The notes: a model not told the origin generated them from the letters alone. Numbered from the stretch's first letter, positions 44,065-53,558 are shown. The stretch: 64,000 nucleotides of DNA from an uncultured Ruminococcus sp. (GCA_947178575.1 CAMWYX010000006.1:1-64000), one strand, 5' to 3'. A program made the numbers and translations.

Positions 44065-45537
44065 ATGCGTAAAAGCTGTATAATTTTCCACATTTCAAGC
44101 CTGCCGTCCGAATACGGTATCGGCAAAATGGGCAGACACGCTTTTGAATTTGTCGATTTCCTGAAACAGTCAGGAGTAAAATGCTGGCAGATACTTCCGC
44201 TTTCACCCACAAGCTACGGAGATTCTCCGTATCAGTCTTTTTCCGTGAATGCCGGAAATCCGTATTTTATTGATTTTGAAATTCTTGAAGATGACGGACT
44301 TCTTGAAAAATCCGAATACGCCGATATAATATGGGAATCCGACCCCGATAAGGTAGATTACAGTATAATATATAATAACTGCTTTGACGTTCTGCGGATT
44401 GCATACTCAAGATTCCGTATGTCAAAATTTCCGGCATATAAAAAATTCTGCGATAAAAATAAGGAATGGCTTGACGAATATGCTCTGTTTATGGCTCTCA
44501 AATCACAGAATGACGGCAGAGCATGGTATGAGTGGGATAAGGATACAGCTATGCATAAGCCGAAAGTTATCGCCGAACTTAAAAAATCTCTTAAAAAAGA
44601 AATAGGATTCTATAAGTTTATCCAGTTCCAGTTCAGCCGTCAGTGGACTGCATTGAAAGCCTACGCCAATGACAACGGAATCGAAATAGTCGGCGATATT
44701 CCGATATATTGTGCCCTTGACAGCGTTGAAGCATGGGCAGACCATAGACTTTTCTGGTTCAACCGGAAACGTCAGCCGGTATGCGTCGCCGGTTGTCCTC
44801 CCGACAGCTTTTCGCCGACCGGTCAGCTCTGGGGAAATCCGCTGTATGACTGGGAATATCATAAAAAGACCGGCTATAAATGGTGGATAAACCGCATAAA
44901 ATCGGCTTCTGAAATTTACGACATCGTGCGTATTGACCATTTCCGTGGATTTGAAAGCTATTATGCCATACCGTTCGGAAATGAAGATGCCACAGTCGGC
45001 GAATGGAAAAAAGGCCCTGATTATGAACTCTTCCGCATGGCTGAGGAACAGCTCGGTAAACTGAATATAATCGCCGAGGATTTGGGATTCATTACGCCGG
45101 AAGTCCGTGAAATGCTCGACAAATGCGGTTATCCCGGAATGAAAGTATTACAGTTCGGATTCAGCGACGGCGAGAACGAGCATCTTCCGCATAATTTCAC
45201 CACAACGAACTGTTTCGCATATACCGGAACTCATGATAACGAAACGCTTAACGGCTGGGTTGAAACTCTTGATAAAAAATCGCTCAAGTTTACCCGAAAA
45301 TATCTGAATGTCAAGAAAAAATCCGATATTCCGATGGCTGTCGTCCGTTCGGCGTGGGGAAGCGTTGCGGAAGTTGCAGTGGCACAGATGCAGGATTTCC
45401 TTGACAGTCCTAAGTCGGCACGTATGAATACGCCGTCTACTCTCGGTATAAACTGGCAGTTCCGCACGAAATCAGAGCAGTTCACGCCCGAACTTGCCAA
45501 AAAAATACGCCGTCTCAATAAAATTTATAACAGATAA
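44065..45537 (+). CDS. malQ: 4-alpha-glucanotransferase (amylomaltase)
   Basis: GH77 enzyme moving alpha-1,4-glucan segments between chains; cytosolic. 490 residues. Nucleophile Asp in RIDHFRGF (about residue 292), acid/base Glu in AEDLGFI, and transition-state Asp in GTHDNET. AAAGGAG lies upstream. Followed after 33 bases by glgP, a common pair for maltodextrin or glycogen breakdown. Confidence 0.96.
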   Translation: MRKSCIIFHISSLPSEYGIGKMGRHAFEFVDFLKQSGVKCWQILPLSPTSYGDSPYQSFSVNAGNPYFIDFEILEDDGLLEKSEYADIIWESDPDKVDYSIIYNNCFDVLRIAYSRFRMSKFPAYKKFCDKNKEWLDEYALFMALKSQNDGRAWYEWDKDTAMHKPKVIAELKKSLKKEIGFYKFIQFQFSRQWTALKAYANDNGIEIVGDIPIYCALDSVEAWADHRLFWFNRKRQPVCVAGCPPDSFSPTGQLWGNPLYDWEYHKKTGYKWWINRIKSASEIYDIVRIDHFRGFESYYAIPFGNEDATVGEWKKGPDYELFRMAEEQLGKLNIIAEDLGFITPEVREMLDKCGYPGMKVLQFGFSDGENEHLPHNFTTTNCFAYTGTHDNETLNGWVETLDKKSLKFTRKYLNVKKKSDIPMAVVRSAWGSVAEVAVAQMQDFLDSPKSARMNTPSTLGINWQFRTKSEQFTPELAKKIRRLNKIYNR

Positions 45538-45570
45538 ATAATAAAATGATTAATTAATGGAGGAAAACCA

Positions 45571-47916
45571 ATGGATAAAAAAATTTTTACAGAGAAATTC
45601 ACCGCTAAACTTCCAAAGGATATAAAATCCGCATCTCCTCAGCAGGTTCATAATGCTCTCGGCAGTACGGTTATGGAATTATCCGCCGACAGGTGGAATA
45701 CCAGCCGTCAGGAACATCTCGGAAAAAGACGTGCGGCTTATCTTTCAATGGAATTTCTTGTTGGGCGTGCTGTATATAATAATCTTCTCTGTCTCGGCAT
45801 TTATGATGAGGTGAATGAAGTTTTCAGCGAGCTTGGTCTCAATCTTGCCGACCTTGAGGAAATCGAGGACGCTGCTCTCGGAAACGGCGGACTCGGCAGA
45901 CTTGCGGCGTGCTTTCTTGACAGTGCAGCATCTCTTAATCTTCCGCTTGACGGGTACGGAATCCGCTATAAATACGGACTTTTCAAGCAGTCTATTGTGA
46001 ACGGTTTTCAGTGCGAGGATATAGATGACTGGACAAAATACGGCGACTGCTGGTCGGAACGCTGTGAAGAAGATACCGTTATAATTCAGTTCAACGGTCA
46101 GACTGTAAAAGCCGTTCCGTATGATATGCCGATTTTCGGCTGTAAGACTGAAAATGTCGGAACTCTCCGCCTGTGGCAGTCAGAGCCGGTTAAAACTTTT
46201 GATTTCGATACATTCAACCGTCAGAACTACCTTGAAGCATCAAAAGAACAGATTTTCGCCGAAGATATTTCACGTGTACTTTATCCCAATGACGATACAA
46301 ACGAGGGAAAGAAACTCCGCCTCAAACAGCAGTATTTTTTCAGCTGTGCATCACTGACCGATATTCTCAGAAAGCATAAAGCCCGTTACGGTACTCTCGA
46401 TAATCTTGCTGATTATATCACGGTTCAGCTTAATGATACACACCCTGTAATCTCAATTCCGGAACTTATCCGCCAGCTTGTTGACAATGAGGGATATACT
46501 TTTGAAAAGGCATTTGAAATTACTAAAAAAGTATTTAACTATACAAATCATACCGTAATGCAGGAAGCTCTTGAAAAATGGTGGGTAGGTCTTGTTGAAG
46601 AACTTCTCCCACGTATCTATGAAATTATCATTCAGATTAATGAGGAGCTTATCGCCGAAATGTATGCCGCCGGAGTTCCGAAAGACAAGATTAACAGAAT
46701 CAAGATTATCAAGGGCGAACTTATTCACATGGCAGATATGGCTTGCTATGGTTCGAGCCATATTAACGGCGTTGCGGAAATTCATACACAGATATTAAAA
46801 GATACTGTTCTGGCGGATTGGTATAGTCTTTATCCGGAACGTTTCCGCAATGAGACAAACGGAATTACTCAGAGACGCTGGCTTGCACTCTGCAATATGG
46901 AATTATCGGCTCTGATAACCGAACTTCTCGGCAATGATTCGTGGATTACCAATCTTGACGAACTGAAAAAGCTTTCGGAATACGCCGATGATGAATCAGT
47001 CCTCCGCCATTTTATTAATATAAAACAGATAAAGAAAAATCAGCTTGCGAAATTTATCGCAGAACGTGACGGCGTGGAAATTTCTCCGGAATCAATATAC
47101 GATATACAGATAAAGAGACTCCACGAATACAAGAGACAACTTCTTAATGCGTTTTCAATTCTCTGGATTTATTACGGAATCAAGGACGGAACTATAAAGA
47201 ATTTCGCTCCGACGACATTTATTTTCGGTGCAAAATCAGCTCCGGGATATAGAAGGGCAAAGGCAATAATCAAATATATCAACGAAATCGGAAGAATTGT
47301 ATCGTCAGACCCCGATACAAAAGATATTCTCAAAGTCGTATTTGTTCAGAATTACAATGTTTCCTATGCTGAAAAACTTGTTGCAGCAGCTGATATTTCG
47401 GAGCAGATTTCAACGGCAGGCACAGAAGCAAGCGGTACAGGAAATATGAAGCTCATGCTCAACGGTGCTGTTACGCTCGGAACTTATGATGGTGCAAATA
47501 TCGAGATAGTTCAGGAAGCAGGCGAGGAAAATAATTATATCTTTGGTGCACGTGTTGAGGAACTCGAAAAAATTGTTCCGAAATACGACAGCCGAAAGAT
47601 ATTCGCTGAAAATCCCATGATTAAGAAAGTTGTATCATCGCTTATTGACGGTACTGTTTCTGACGGAGGCTCAGGGGATTTCCGTGAACTGTACTCATCA
47701 CTTTTAGACGGTGCAAGCTGGCACGCTCCCGACCATTATTATTTGCTTGGCGATATTGAAAGCTATGTTGAGGCTAAACTCTGTTCAAATTCAGATTACA
47801 GAACCGACAGACTTGAATTTGCAAAAAAACAGTGGCTTAATATGTGTAATGCCGGAAAATTCAGTTCCGACAGAACAATTGCCGATTATGCCGAAAACAT
47901 CTGGAAAATAAAATAA
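45571..47916 (+). CDS. glgP: Glycogen/maltodextrin phosphorylase
   Basis: Releases glucose-1-phosphate from alpha-glucans using pyridoxal phosphate. 781 residues, GT35. N-terminal MEFLVGR and GNGGLGRLAACFLDS; the PLP-binding Lys is in EASGTGNMKLMLNG (about residue 630); GTYDGANIEI follows. GGAGG lies upstream. Forms one unit with malQ. Confidence 0.96.
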   Translation: MDKKIFTEKFTAKLPKDIKSASPQQVHNALGSTVMELSADRWNTSRQEHLGKRRAAYLSMEFLVGRAVYNNLLCLGIYDEVNEVFSELGLNLADLEEIEDAALGNGGLGRLAACFLDSAASLNLPLDGYGIRYKYGLFKQSIVNGFQCEDIDDWTKYGDCWSERCEEDTVIIQFNGQTVKAVPYDMPIFGCKTENVGTLRLWQSEPVKTFDFDTFNRQNYLEASKEQIFAEDISRVLYPNDDTNEGKKLRLKQQYFFSCASLTDILRKHKARYGTLDNLADYITVQLNDTHPVISIPELIRQLVDNEGYTFEKAFEITKKVFNYTNHTVMQEALEKWWVGLVEELLPRIYEIIIQINEELIAEMYAAGVPKDKINRIKIIKGELIHMADMACYGSSHINGVAEIHTQILKDTVLADWYSLYPERFRNETNGITQRRWLALCNMELSALITELLGNDSWITNLDELKKLSEYADDESVLRHFINIKQIKKNQLAKFIAERDGVEISPESIYDIQIKRLHEYKRQLLNAFSILWIYYGIKDGTIKNFAPTTFIFGAKSAPGYRRAKAIIKYINEIGRIVSSDPDTKDILKVVFVQNYNVSYAEKLVAAADISEQISTAGTEASGTGNMKLMLNGAVTLGTYDGANIEIVQEAGEENNYIFGARVEELEKIVPKYDSRKIFAENPMIKKVVSSLIDGTVSDGGSGDFRELYSSLLDGASWHAPDHYYLLGDIESYVEAKLCSNSDYRTDRLEFAKKQWLNMCNAGKFSSDRTIADYAENIWKIK

Positions 47917-47936
47917 AAACTTGTTTTTCCGATAAA

Positions 47937-47978
47937 AAAATACTCTGCAAATCGTAATGAATTGCAGAGTATTTTTAT
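47937..47978. terminator. Bidirectional terminator between glgP and the Big_2 gene
   Basis: Stem AAATACTCTGCA/TGCAGAGTATTT with T-runs on both strands between converging genes. Confidence 0.85.
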
Positions 47979-47993
47979 TATGTATTTAATATT

Positions 47994-50003
47994 TTATTCT
48001 TTGGATTCAGAAATTCCGCCGACAGCCTTGAATGCCTCAATTATATTTTCGTCGATAGTTTCGGCGTCACGTGGATTTATTCTGAATGTATATGTACCGA
48101 TTTTGCATTTTGAATTGTTTTCAAGATTTATCAGGAATGACTCGGCAGTAAATTCATTTGTATCAGCCGTGAGCATACCGACAAAATATTTTGAATCCGG
48201 AACTGTTACGGACGGAATTGTAATAGCTGATGTTTTTCCGTTTAAATCGGTGATAAGATATTCAACAGCAAACTGACCTTTGGCATCTGCCGGAACAGGT
48301 GTAGCAAATGCAAGATGTGTATCTGTTGATAGACCGTCTTTCAGTGCGCTGAAATCCGGCACTGTCGGAGTTATATCAATTTCGCCATTTGTAACGATTA
48401 CTTTTATTGAAGCCGATATTTCCGGATTATCCTCACTTCTTACGGTTACAGTACATTCACCCTCGCTGATTCCCGTTACCCAGCCGAAGCGGTCTACTTT
48501 CGCAATATCGGGATTTGAGCTTGTCCATCTTTCATTTTTGTTTGTAGCTTCGGGCGGATACATACTTACCCATGCAATATCTTTTCCGCCTACTTTGAGT
48601 TTCATCTCATATTTGGAAAGTTCTATTCCGGTTACAGTTCCAGCTGATTTTGTAACGGTAACGGTTATATTTGTGTGTATATTGGGATTATCGGCACTGC
48701 TTACGGTAATTACAGCAGTTCCCTCGCCTATGCCGGTAACAATACCGTTATTGTCGACTGTGGCTACGGATTCGTTGTCCGATGTCCATTTGAGAGGTTT
48801 ATCCGAAGCAGATGACGGAACAACACGGTATGAAATCTGTTTCTGTGCATTTTTGGAGAGTGTTATATTATTCTCGCCTACCTGAATCATTTCTATCGGA
48901 ACATCAGCCGTAGATGTGGTAGTATTTGCAGAAACCGTAGAAGTATTTGTCGCTGTTGTCTGGGTAGATACAGTGGTTACGACGGTGTTTTCGTCAACAA
49001 CGGTAACGAGTACAGTTCCGAAAACAGCCGGATTATTCACACTTCTGACTGTTATTTTTGCAGTACCGGCTTTTTTGCCGGTAACCCAGCCCTGACTGTC
49101 AACTGTTGCGATTTCGGGATTTGAGCTTGTCCATTCTTCCGATTTATCAATTGCAGAAGCCGGAAGCATTGTAACATATGCGGCGATTTCGCCGTATCCG
49201 ACTTTGACTGTCATTTGGGTACGGTTAAGACGTATATCGCTGACGTTTTTGTTATCAATTACAGTGATTTTGATTTCAGAATAAACATCGGGATTATCGG
49301 CACTTTTCACGGTTACGGTGCAAGTTCCTGCACTGATACCGGTAACCCAGCCCTCGCCGTCTACCGTTGCGATATTTGTATTGGAGCTTGTCCATATTTC
49401 GTTTTTATTTTTGGCGGAAGCCGGAAGCATCGTGACATATGCTGCAATTTCGCCCTCTCCTGTATTTATGGACATTTCTGTTCGTGAAACCCGTATATCC
49501 GAAACACGTCCCGAACCTGTTGCAGATACGGTTGTTACAGATGACGGATTCGTTGTTGTAGATGTAACCGGAGCAGTTGTTGTGGTCGGAGGATTACCTG
49601 CAAGAGACTCAAGATAATCTTTCATATTTGTGATAGTTCCGCCTGTAGAGACGTAGGAATAATATACAAGTATGAGCGAAGCATCTGAAGCATCTATTTT
49701 TCCGTCCGAATTGACATCGGCAGATATTTTCTGCTCGTTAGTGAAAATTGATGGCTTGCCTGTTGAAAGATTTGAATATTCAACAAGAACATTAGAAGCG
49801 TCCGAGGCGTTGACCATGTTGTCATTATTTGTATCACCGAGAGCGTTTTTCGCTGTATTTTCAGCATAGGCAATTACAGGGCTGTCAGTGATAACGTCCG
49901 CTGTTGTTAATGCTTTACTTTTGACAGAAACCGGAGGAACAGAAGAAGTTCCGATTCCTATAATTGATGCAATAGCAGCAGCAATAATCTTAGCTTTTTT
50001 CAT
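47994..50003 (-). CDS. Secreted Big_2 repeat protein with N-terminal dockerin
   Basis: 669 residues. Order: signal-like N terminus (about 1-30), N-terminal dockerin (about 54-122; Ca loops GDTNNDNMVNASDA and ADVNSDGKIDASDA), Thr/Pro linker, four Ig-like Big_2 domains (about 168-250, 253-336, 372-452, 456-538; each with W(T/K)S.N..(I/V)A.VD..G.VTG), and a C-terminal domain of about 130 residues. No catalytic motif is seen, so a structural or adhesive cellulosome component is likely. The dockerin resembles that of the M6 protease more than those of the GH enzymes. AAGGAG fixes the start at 50003. Four near-identical Big_2 units suggest internal duplication. Confidence 0.87.
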   Translation of the reverse strand: MKKAKIIAAAIASIIGIGTSSVPPVSVKSKALTTADVITDSPVIAYAENTAKNALGDTNNDNMVNASDASNVLVEYSNLSTGKPSIFTNEQKISADVNSDGKIDASDASLILVYYSYVSTGGTITNMKDYLESLAGNPPTTTTAPVTSTTTNPSSVTTVSATGSGRVSDIRVSRTEMSINTGEGEIAAYVTMLPASAKNKNEIWTSSNTNIATVDGEGWVTGISAGTCTVTVKSADNPDVYSEIKITVIDNKNVSDIRLNRTQMTVKVGYGEIAAYVTMLPASAIDKSEEWTSSNPEIATVDSQGWVTGKKAGTAKITVRSVNNPAVFGTVLVTVVDENTVVTTVSTQTTATNTSTVSANTTTSTADVPIEMIQVGENNITLSKNAQKQISYRVVPSSASDKPLKWTSDNESVATVDNNGIVTGIGEGTAVITVSSADNPNIHTNITVTVTKSAGTVTGIELSKYEMKLKVGGKDIAWVSMYPPEATNKNERWTSSNPDIAKVDRFGWVTGISEGECTVTVRSEDNPEISASIKVIVTNGEIDITPTVPDFSALKDGLSTDTHLAFATPVPADAKGQFAVEYLITDLNGKTSAITIPSVTVPDSKYFVGMLTADTNEFTAESFLINLENNSKCKIGTYTFRINPRDAETIDENIIEAFKAVGGISESKE

Positions 50004-50029
50004 ATGTACTCCTTTATAGTATATATTAC

Positions 50030-50207
50030 GGCGTGTCGGCACGCCAAGGAAAAATATCAATTTTCGGAGACAGTATTATTAATAAAGTTACTTAAAATCT
50101 GTCGGGCAATAGTTCCTGAATTGATTCACATATTTAAAGGATATGTTTATTTTTACGGAATGCAACACACACGTATTAATTATATCGCTTTTTGTCGTAA
50201 AATGCAA
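50030..50207 (-). promoter_or_regulatory. Promoter and GC hairpin of the Big_2 gene
   Basis: On the minus strand TTGCAT (50202-50207), 17 bases, TATAAT (50179-50184). The leader of about 170 nt ends with hairpin GGCGTG-CCGA-CACGCC (50030-50045) about ten bases before the ribosome-site region. Confidence 0.6.
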
Positions 50208-50235
50208 TATTTACAGAAAAATTTGTTGAAACATA

Positions 50236-50266
50236 CAAAAAAGGCTGTCAGTTCTGACAGCCTTTA
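50236..50266 (-). terminator. Terminator of the module-rich dockerin gene
   Basis: Perfect palindrome AAAGGCTGTCAG-TT-CTGACAGCCTTT, T-run on the minus strand. Confidence 0.85.
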
Positions 50267-50338
50267 AATCATATTACGGCAGAATTAAGGAATTACAGCC
50301 ATTAATTGCTAAATAATCATATTTAACAAAGCAAAACC

Positions 50339-52459
50339 TTATTCAATAGGAAGGTCTTTCTGCTCTAAAATACCTGCATCAAGTTCGAGGATAGTAAGAG
50401 CATCTTTTGCGGAGAGACCGCTTCCGTGTTCATGAACATCAGCGTTGAGAGCTCCCTGTTCGGAAATCGCATATTTATCCTTATTTCCGAGATACTGGAG
50501 AAGAAGTGTAGCATCGGCAACAGATACAATTCCATCGCAGTTAGTATCGCCCCAAAGTGTTACTTCGAGTGCAGGTTTGGTAGGAGCTTCTGTTGTTACA
50601 GGCACCGTGGTTGTTGCGGTAGTTGTAGTTGTGGCAGGCATTTCGGTTGTAGTCGTTGCTTTGGTTGTAGTGGTTGTAGTGGTTGTCGTTTTTGTTGTTG
50701 TGGTCTGTGTCGTGGTTGTTGTGGTTTCGGGAGCATCTGCGTAGTATATTTCAATATTGTCAACTGTGATTGAATCAGCTTCGCCATAGTAATATCCGAT
50801 AAGAAGTTTACCGTCTTTTGTATTTATGCCGTTTGAATGTCTTTCATCTCCGGCAACAGCTTTCGGAACAATCCACATAAGTTCTGCGGAATCTCCTGCA
50901 TCGAGAATACAGTAATTTCCGTCCTCCTGAAACCAGTAGTCGGGATTTACAGTTTCTTCAACTCCTGTACCAACATTATACACGAGTTTTCCTATATCGG
51001 ATTTTGCGGAAACATCAAATCTGATTGCGTAAACGTCTTTGGTTTCGTCAACGCCGAGGTCGGTATAATCAATTTCGAGATTTTTCTGTTTATCTGTTCC
51101 GGTATGACTTACTACTTTGCCGACAGCTGTAGATACAGAATCGGTATACGGAACAGTAACAGTCTTGGTATATGTCAGAATAGCGTCTGTAAGATTTACG
51201 CTTTCTATGAGTGTACCCTCGGAATCGCTTCCATACCAATATTGGAATGACAGTGTATCGGTAGATGAAGTTGTAACATGAGGCTGAACTTCGGCAGGAA
51301 CTTCCCAGTAAGCCTCAATATAGTTTCCGGCTTCAAATATCTTGCAGCCGTTTCCGGGAGTTATAAGGAACTCAACGCCCTGCTCTTCAAATTCGGTAAC
51401 AGAACCTGCGCCCTCAGTACCCATATCGTTGTACCAGTAACCGGCAGATTCTTTTCCTTTTATACCGGCAATCTGCTTGGCGTATTCTGTATCAGCAGGC
51501 GAACCCTCGATAACGTTGATACCGCCGCCATAAACGAACTGGTCAAGGTCGCTGTCGGATTCAATAGTGCAGGTAATAGATTCGATAACAACGCCGTCCA
51601 TATCCGTGAGACCGAAGTCGGAGAATCTGAATTTATGGCTGTTCATTGGTCTGTTTTCGTCATCATTGGGGTGAGAGGCATAATAATCGTCGTCATATCC
51701 CTGAGTGAGAACAACTTTTCCGAGCAGTTCAGGGTCAATCTGTTTTGCAATTGTCGCAGAAATGGTAGCAGTACCGTTGCCGTTATCAACGAAAGACCAG
51801 TTTTTACCGCTTTCGGAGTTCACGCCGTTGGAATGCTTATTGGAATCCGGAATAACATTTTCACGGTCTGGTTGTTCCGGCGGAGTTTCGGGGTCTTTAT
51901 CGCCGGGTGTGGGTTCAACGGGAGTATCGTCGTTATACGTGAATCCGGTGAATGTTACGGAATTGTCTACCATATCGCCGACAGTGTTGTCATAGTGTGC
52001 GCTGTAGTAGCATCTTATTTCAAAACTGCTGTAATCATCGTATTTGAGTTCGAGGTCGGAGAGGTCAATAACGACTTTATTTTCGCCTTTTTTGAGTTTT
52101 ACAGCATAACCGCCGGCTTTTTTTCCGTCGGAAGTCCAGCCGCCGGTTGAAGTGTGTTCCATCCAGCCACTTTTTGCGGTAATTCCGATACCATAAGAGA
52201 AAGAGGTTTCGTATTCTGATTCAATATTAAGAACAATGTTTTTAAGCGGTTTACTTGCACTGTATCCGGCAGGAAAATCGTGTTTTTGTTCGATAGTATC
52301 GTCCCATTTTTCGGAAGCGCCTTTATTCTGTACTATTCCGATAGCCGGAGCGGTAACGGCAAATGCGTTGGACATCATATATGCCGGAACAGCGGAAGCT
52401 GTTACAATAGCACTGAGAATGGCAGCCTGAACACGTTTGCTGAAAGAGAAATTCTTCAT
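50339..52459 (-). CDS. Cellulosomal module-rich protein with dockerin, no catalytic domain recognised
   Basis: 706 residues, secreted. Signal peptide about 1-35, followed by three beta-rich stretches of 130-200 residues (first with KGENKVVIDLSDLELKYDDY; second with WSFVDNGNGTATI and an EAYWEVP segment; third ending with LMWIVPKAV). Then come a long Thr linker and a C-terminal dockerin (Ca loops GDTNCDGIVSVADA and SAKDALTILE) of the same type as those of GH48 and GH26. NKHSNGVNS and ERHSNGINTKDGKLL recur, which points to duplicated modules. They look like carbohydrate-binding modules of a Ruminococcus-specific kind, but I cannot name the family. The start at 52459 follows AAAGGACG. Confidence 0.82.
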   Translation of the reverse strand: MKNFSFSKRVQAAILSAIVTASAVPAYMMSNAFAVTAPAIGIVQNKGASEKWDDTIEQKHDFPAGYSASKPLKNIVLNIESEYETSFSYGIGITAKSGWMEHTSTGGWTSDGKKAGGYAVKLKKGENKVVIDLSDLELKYDDYSSFEIRCYYSAHYDNTVGDMVDNSVTFTGFTYNDDTPVEPTPGDKDPETPPEQPDRENVIPDSNKHSNGVNSESGKNWSFVDNGNGTATISATIAKQIDPELLGKVVLTQGYDDDYYASHPNDDENRPMNSHKFRFSDFGLTDMDGVVIESITCTIESDSDLDQFVYGGGINVIEGSPADTEYAKQIAGIKGKESAGYWYNDMGTEGAGSVTEFEEQGVEFLITPGNGCKIFEAGNYIEAYWEVPAEVQPHVTTSSTDTLSFQYWYGSDSEGTLIESVNLTDAILTYTKTVTVPYTDSVSTAVGKVVSHTGTDKQKNLEIDYTDLGVDETKDVYAIRFDVSAKSDIGKLVYNVGTGVEETVNPDYWFQEDGNYCILDAGDSAELMWIVPKAVAGDERHSNGINTKDGKLLIGYYYGEADSITVDNIEIYYADAPETTTTTTQTTTTKTTTTTTTTTKATTTTEMPATTTTTATTTVPVTTEAPTKPALEVTLWGDTNCDGIVSVADATLLLQYLGNKDKYAISEQGALNADVHEHGSGLSAKDALTILELDAGILEQKDLPIE

Positions 52460-52540
52460 GGTCAATCGTCCTTTCATAACAGTTTTTGTCATTATGGAAT
52501 CACTGATGAACTATATCAGGATTTTCATACAGACAAATCT

Positions 52541-52621
52541 AATAAAAACGGTGGTGAAATCTGTTTGTTTTTTTCCGGAATACTGACAGATACCACCTTA
52601 TATATATCACATATTATATCA
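52541..52621 (-). promoter_or_regulatory. Promoter and 5'-end hairpin of the module-rich dockerin gene
   Basis: On the minus strand an extended -10 TGATATAAT (52613-52621). Within about 10-20 bases of the expected start of transcription comes a strong hairpin GGTGG-ATCTGT/ACAGAT-CCACC (52550-52597), followed by GTTTTTATT. It may attenuate transcription or protect the 5' end. The ribosome site lies about 90 bases further on. Confidence 0.6.
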
Positions 52622-52728
52622 TCTGAATGTGAAAAATGCGTGAATTTTCCATTAATTCTCGACAAAATCATGCACAAATTTTTCTATATTTTTTTATAAC
52701 ATATATACAAATATGATTTGAAAAACCA

Positions 52729-52778
52729 TAAAAAAGCCTGTCTGAAAAGATTAAAAATATCTTATCGGACAGGCTTTT
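52729..52778 (-). terminator. Terminator after the prophage remnant
   Basis: Stem AAAAGCCTGTC/GACAGGCTTTT with T-run on the minus strand (also some T's on the plus strand). Confidence 0.75.
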
Positions 52779-52840
52779 GATATTATTAAATTAAATATGA
52801 GTTTTTGTATAAGTTATTTTACCGCTGTTCCGTTGATATG

Positions 52841-53002
52841 TCATTTTCTGTCACCTGCAAGAACTGCGATTCTGCCATCTTTGATTATCAGTGCTGTTGA
52901 ACCCTGATGCAGAGTTTTCTCGTTGATAGTTTCCTTCGGGAGTTCGTCCACGGAATCGATATTAATTTCTGCTATAATTTCAGCACTGTTAGAGTTGTGC
53001 AT
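52841..53002 (-). CDS. 53-residue phage-type small protein (remnant)
   Basis: Begins MHNSNSAEIIAEINIDS and has LHQGSTALIIKDGRIAVLAGD. This resembles small structural or tail-region proteins that precede holins in Clostridia phages (opening plus a G-S-x-A-L-I...G..Y/A-V-L segment). It seems short at the C terminus, and its ribosome site is weak (TTAAG). Lies 50 bases downstream of the holin gene. Confidence 0.5.
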   Translation of the reverse strand: MHNSNSAEIIAEINIDSVDELPKETINEKTLHQGSTALIIKDGRIAVLAGDRK

Positions 53003-53052
53003 ATACTTAACATATTTTTAATTCTGTATTGTGACTGCCATTTTAAATCTTG

Positions 53053-53427
53053 CTATTTTCCGTTGTTTTTAAATCTTTTCAGAAGTTTTGATACCCATTC
53101 GGCTTCCGGATTAAGTGCGGCATAATTTTCAAAAATGCTCACTATCTCCATAACAGAAATATATCCGAAAACGACCGAGGCGGTTATTGTTCCGGCGATG
53201 TCGGACAGATTTTCAACCTGATAATAAACTCCCAACGCCTTGATTCCTGCATCAAGTCCGCAGGCCGATGTCATCACGATTATTTCAGCGAGTTTATTCA
53301 GACCGCCACGTCGCATTTTTGAACTCTGCACAATATCGATACAATAGCCCTTTATGATTCCCGTCAGAAAATCCGCAGCAGCCAGTCCGATTACTATTAT
53401 CAGCATTATGATGTATTTCATTTTCAC
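53053..53427 (-). CDS. Phage holin-family protein
   Basis: 124 residues with three to four membrane segments. AADFLTGIIKGY, RRGGLNKLAEI and the C-terminal FENYAALNPEAEWVSKLLKRFK match toxin-secretion/phage-lysis holins (holin_4 type). Holins form membrane pores to release endolysin. AAAGGAG fixes the start. No endolysin or other phage genes are next to it, so this is a remnant or a domesticated holin. Confidence 0.85.
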   Translation of the reverse strand: MKMKYIIMLIIVIGLAAADFLTGIIKGYCIDIVQSSKMRRGGLNKLAEIIVMTSACGLDAGIKALGVYYQVENLSDIAGTITASVVFGYISVMEIVSIFENYAALNPEAEWVSKLLKRFKNNGK

Positions 53428-53526
53428 ACTCCTTTCGCCCTCCTGTAAATGGTCTGAACAGATGGTTTTTGCAATATAAAAATATTGAATATCACAAAAA
53501 TTTACAGTTTATTAATAATTTGCAAT

Positions 53527-53558
53527 AAAAAAATTCACCATACCGGAGCATGGTGAAA
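53527..53558 (-). terminator. Terminator of the MATE gene
   Basis: Stem TTCACCAT/ATGGTGAA with T-run on the minus strand. Confidence 0.8.

Noticed and set aside
51278-52150. 290-codon plus-strand frame opposite the module-rich dockerin gene
   Set aside because: No ribosome site or family likeness; the minus-strand gene has signal peptide, linker and dockerin.
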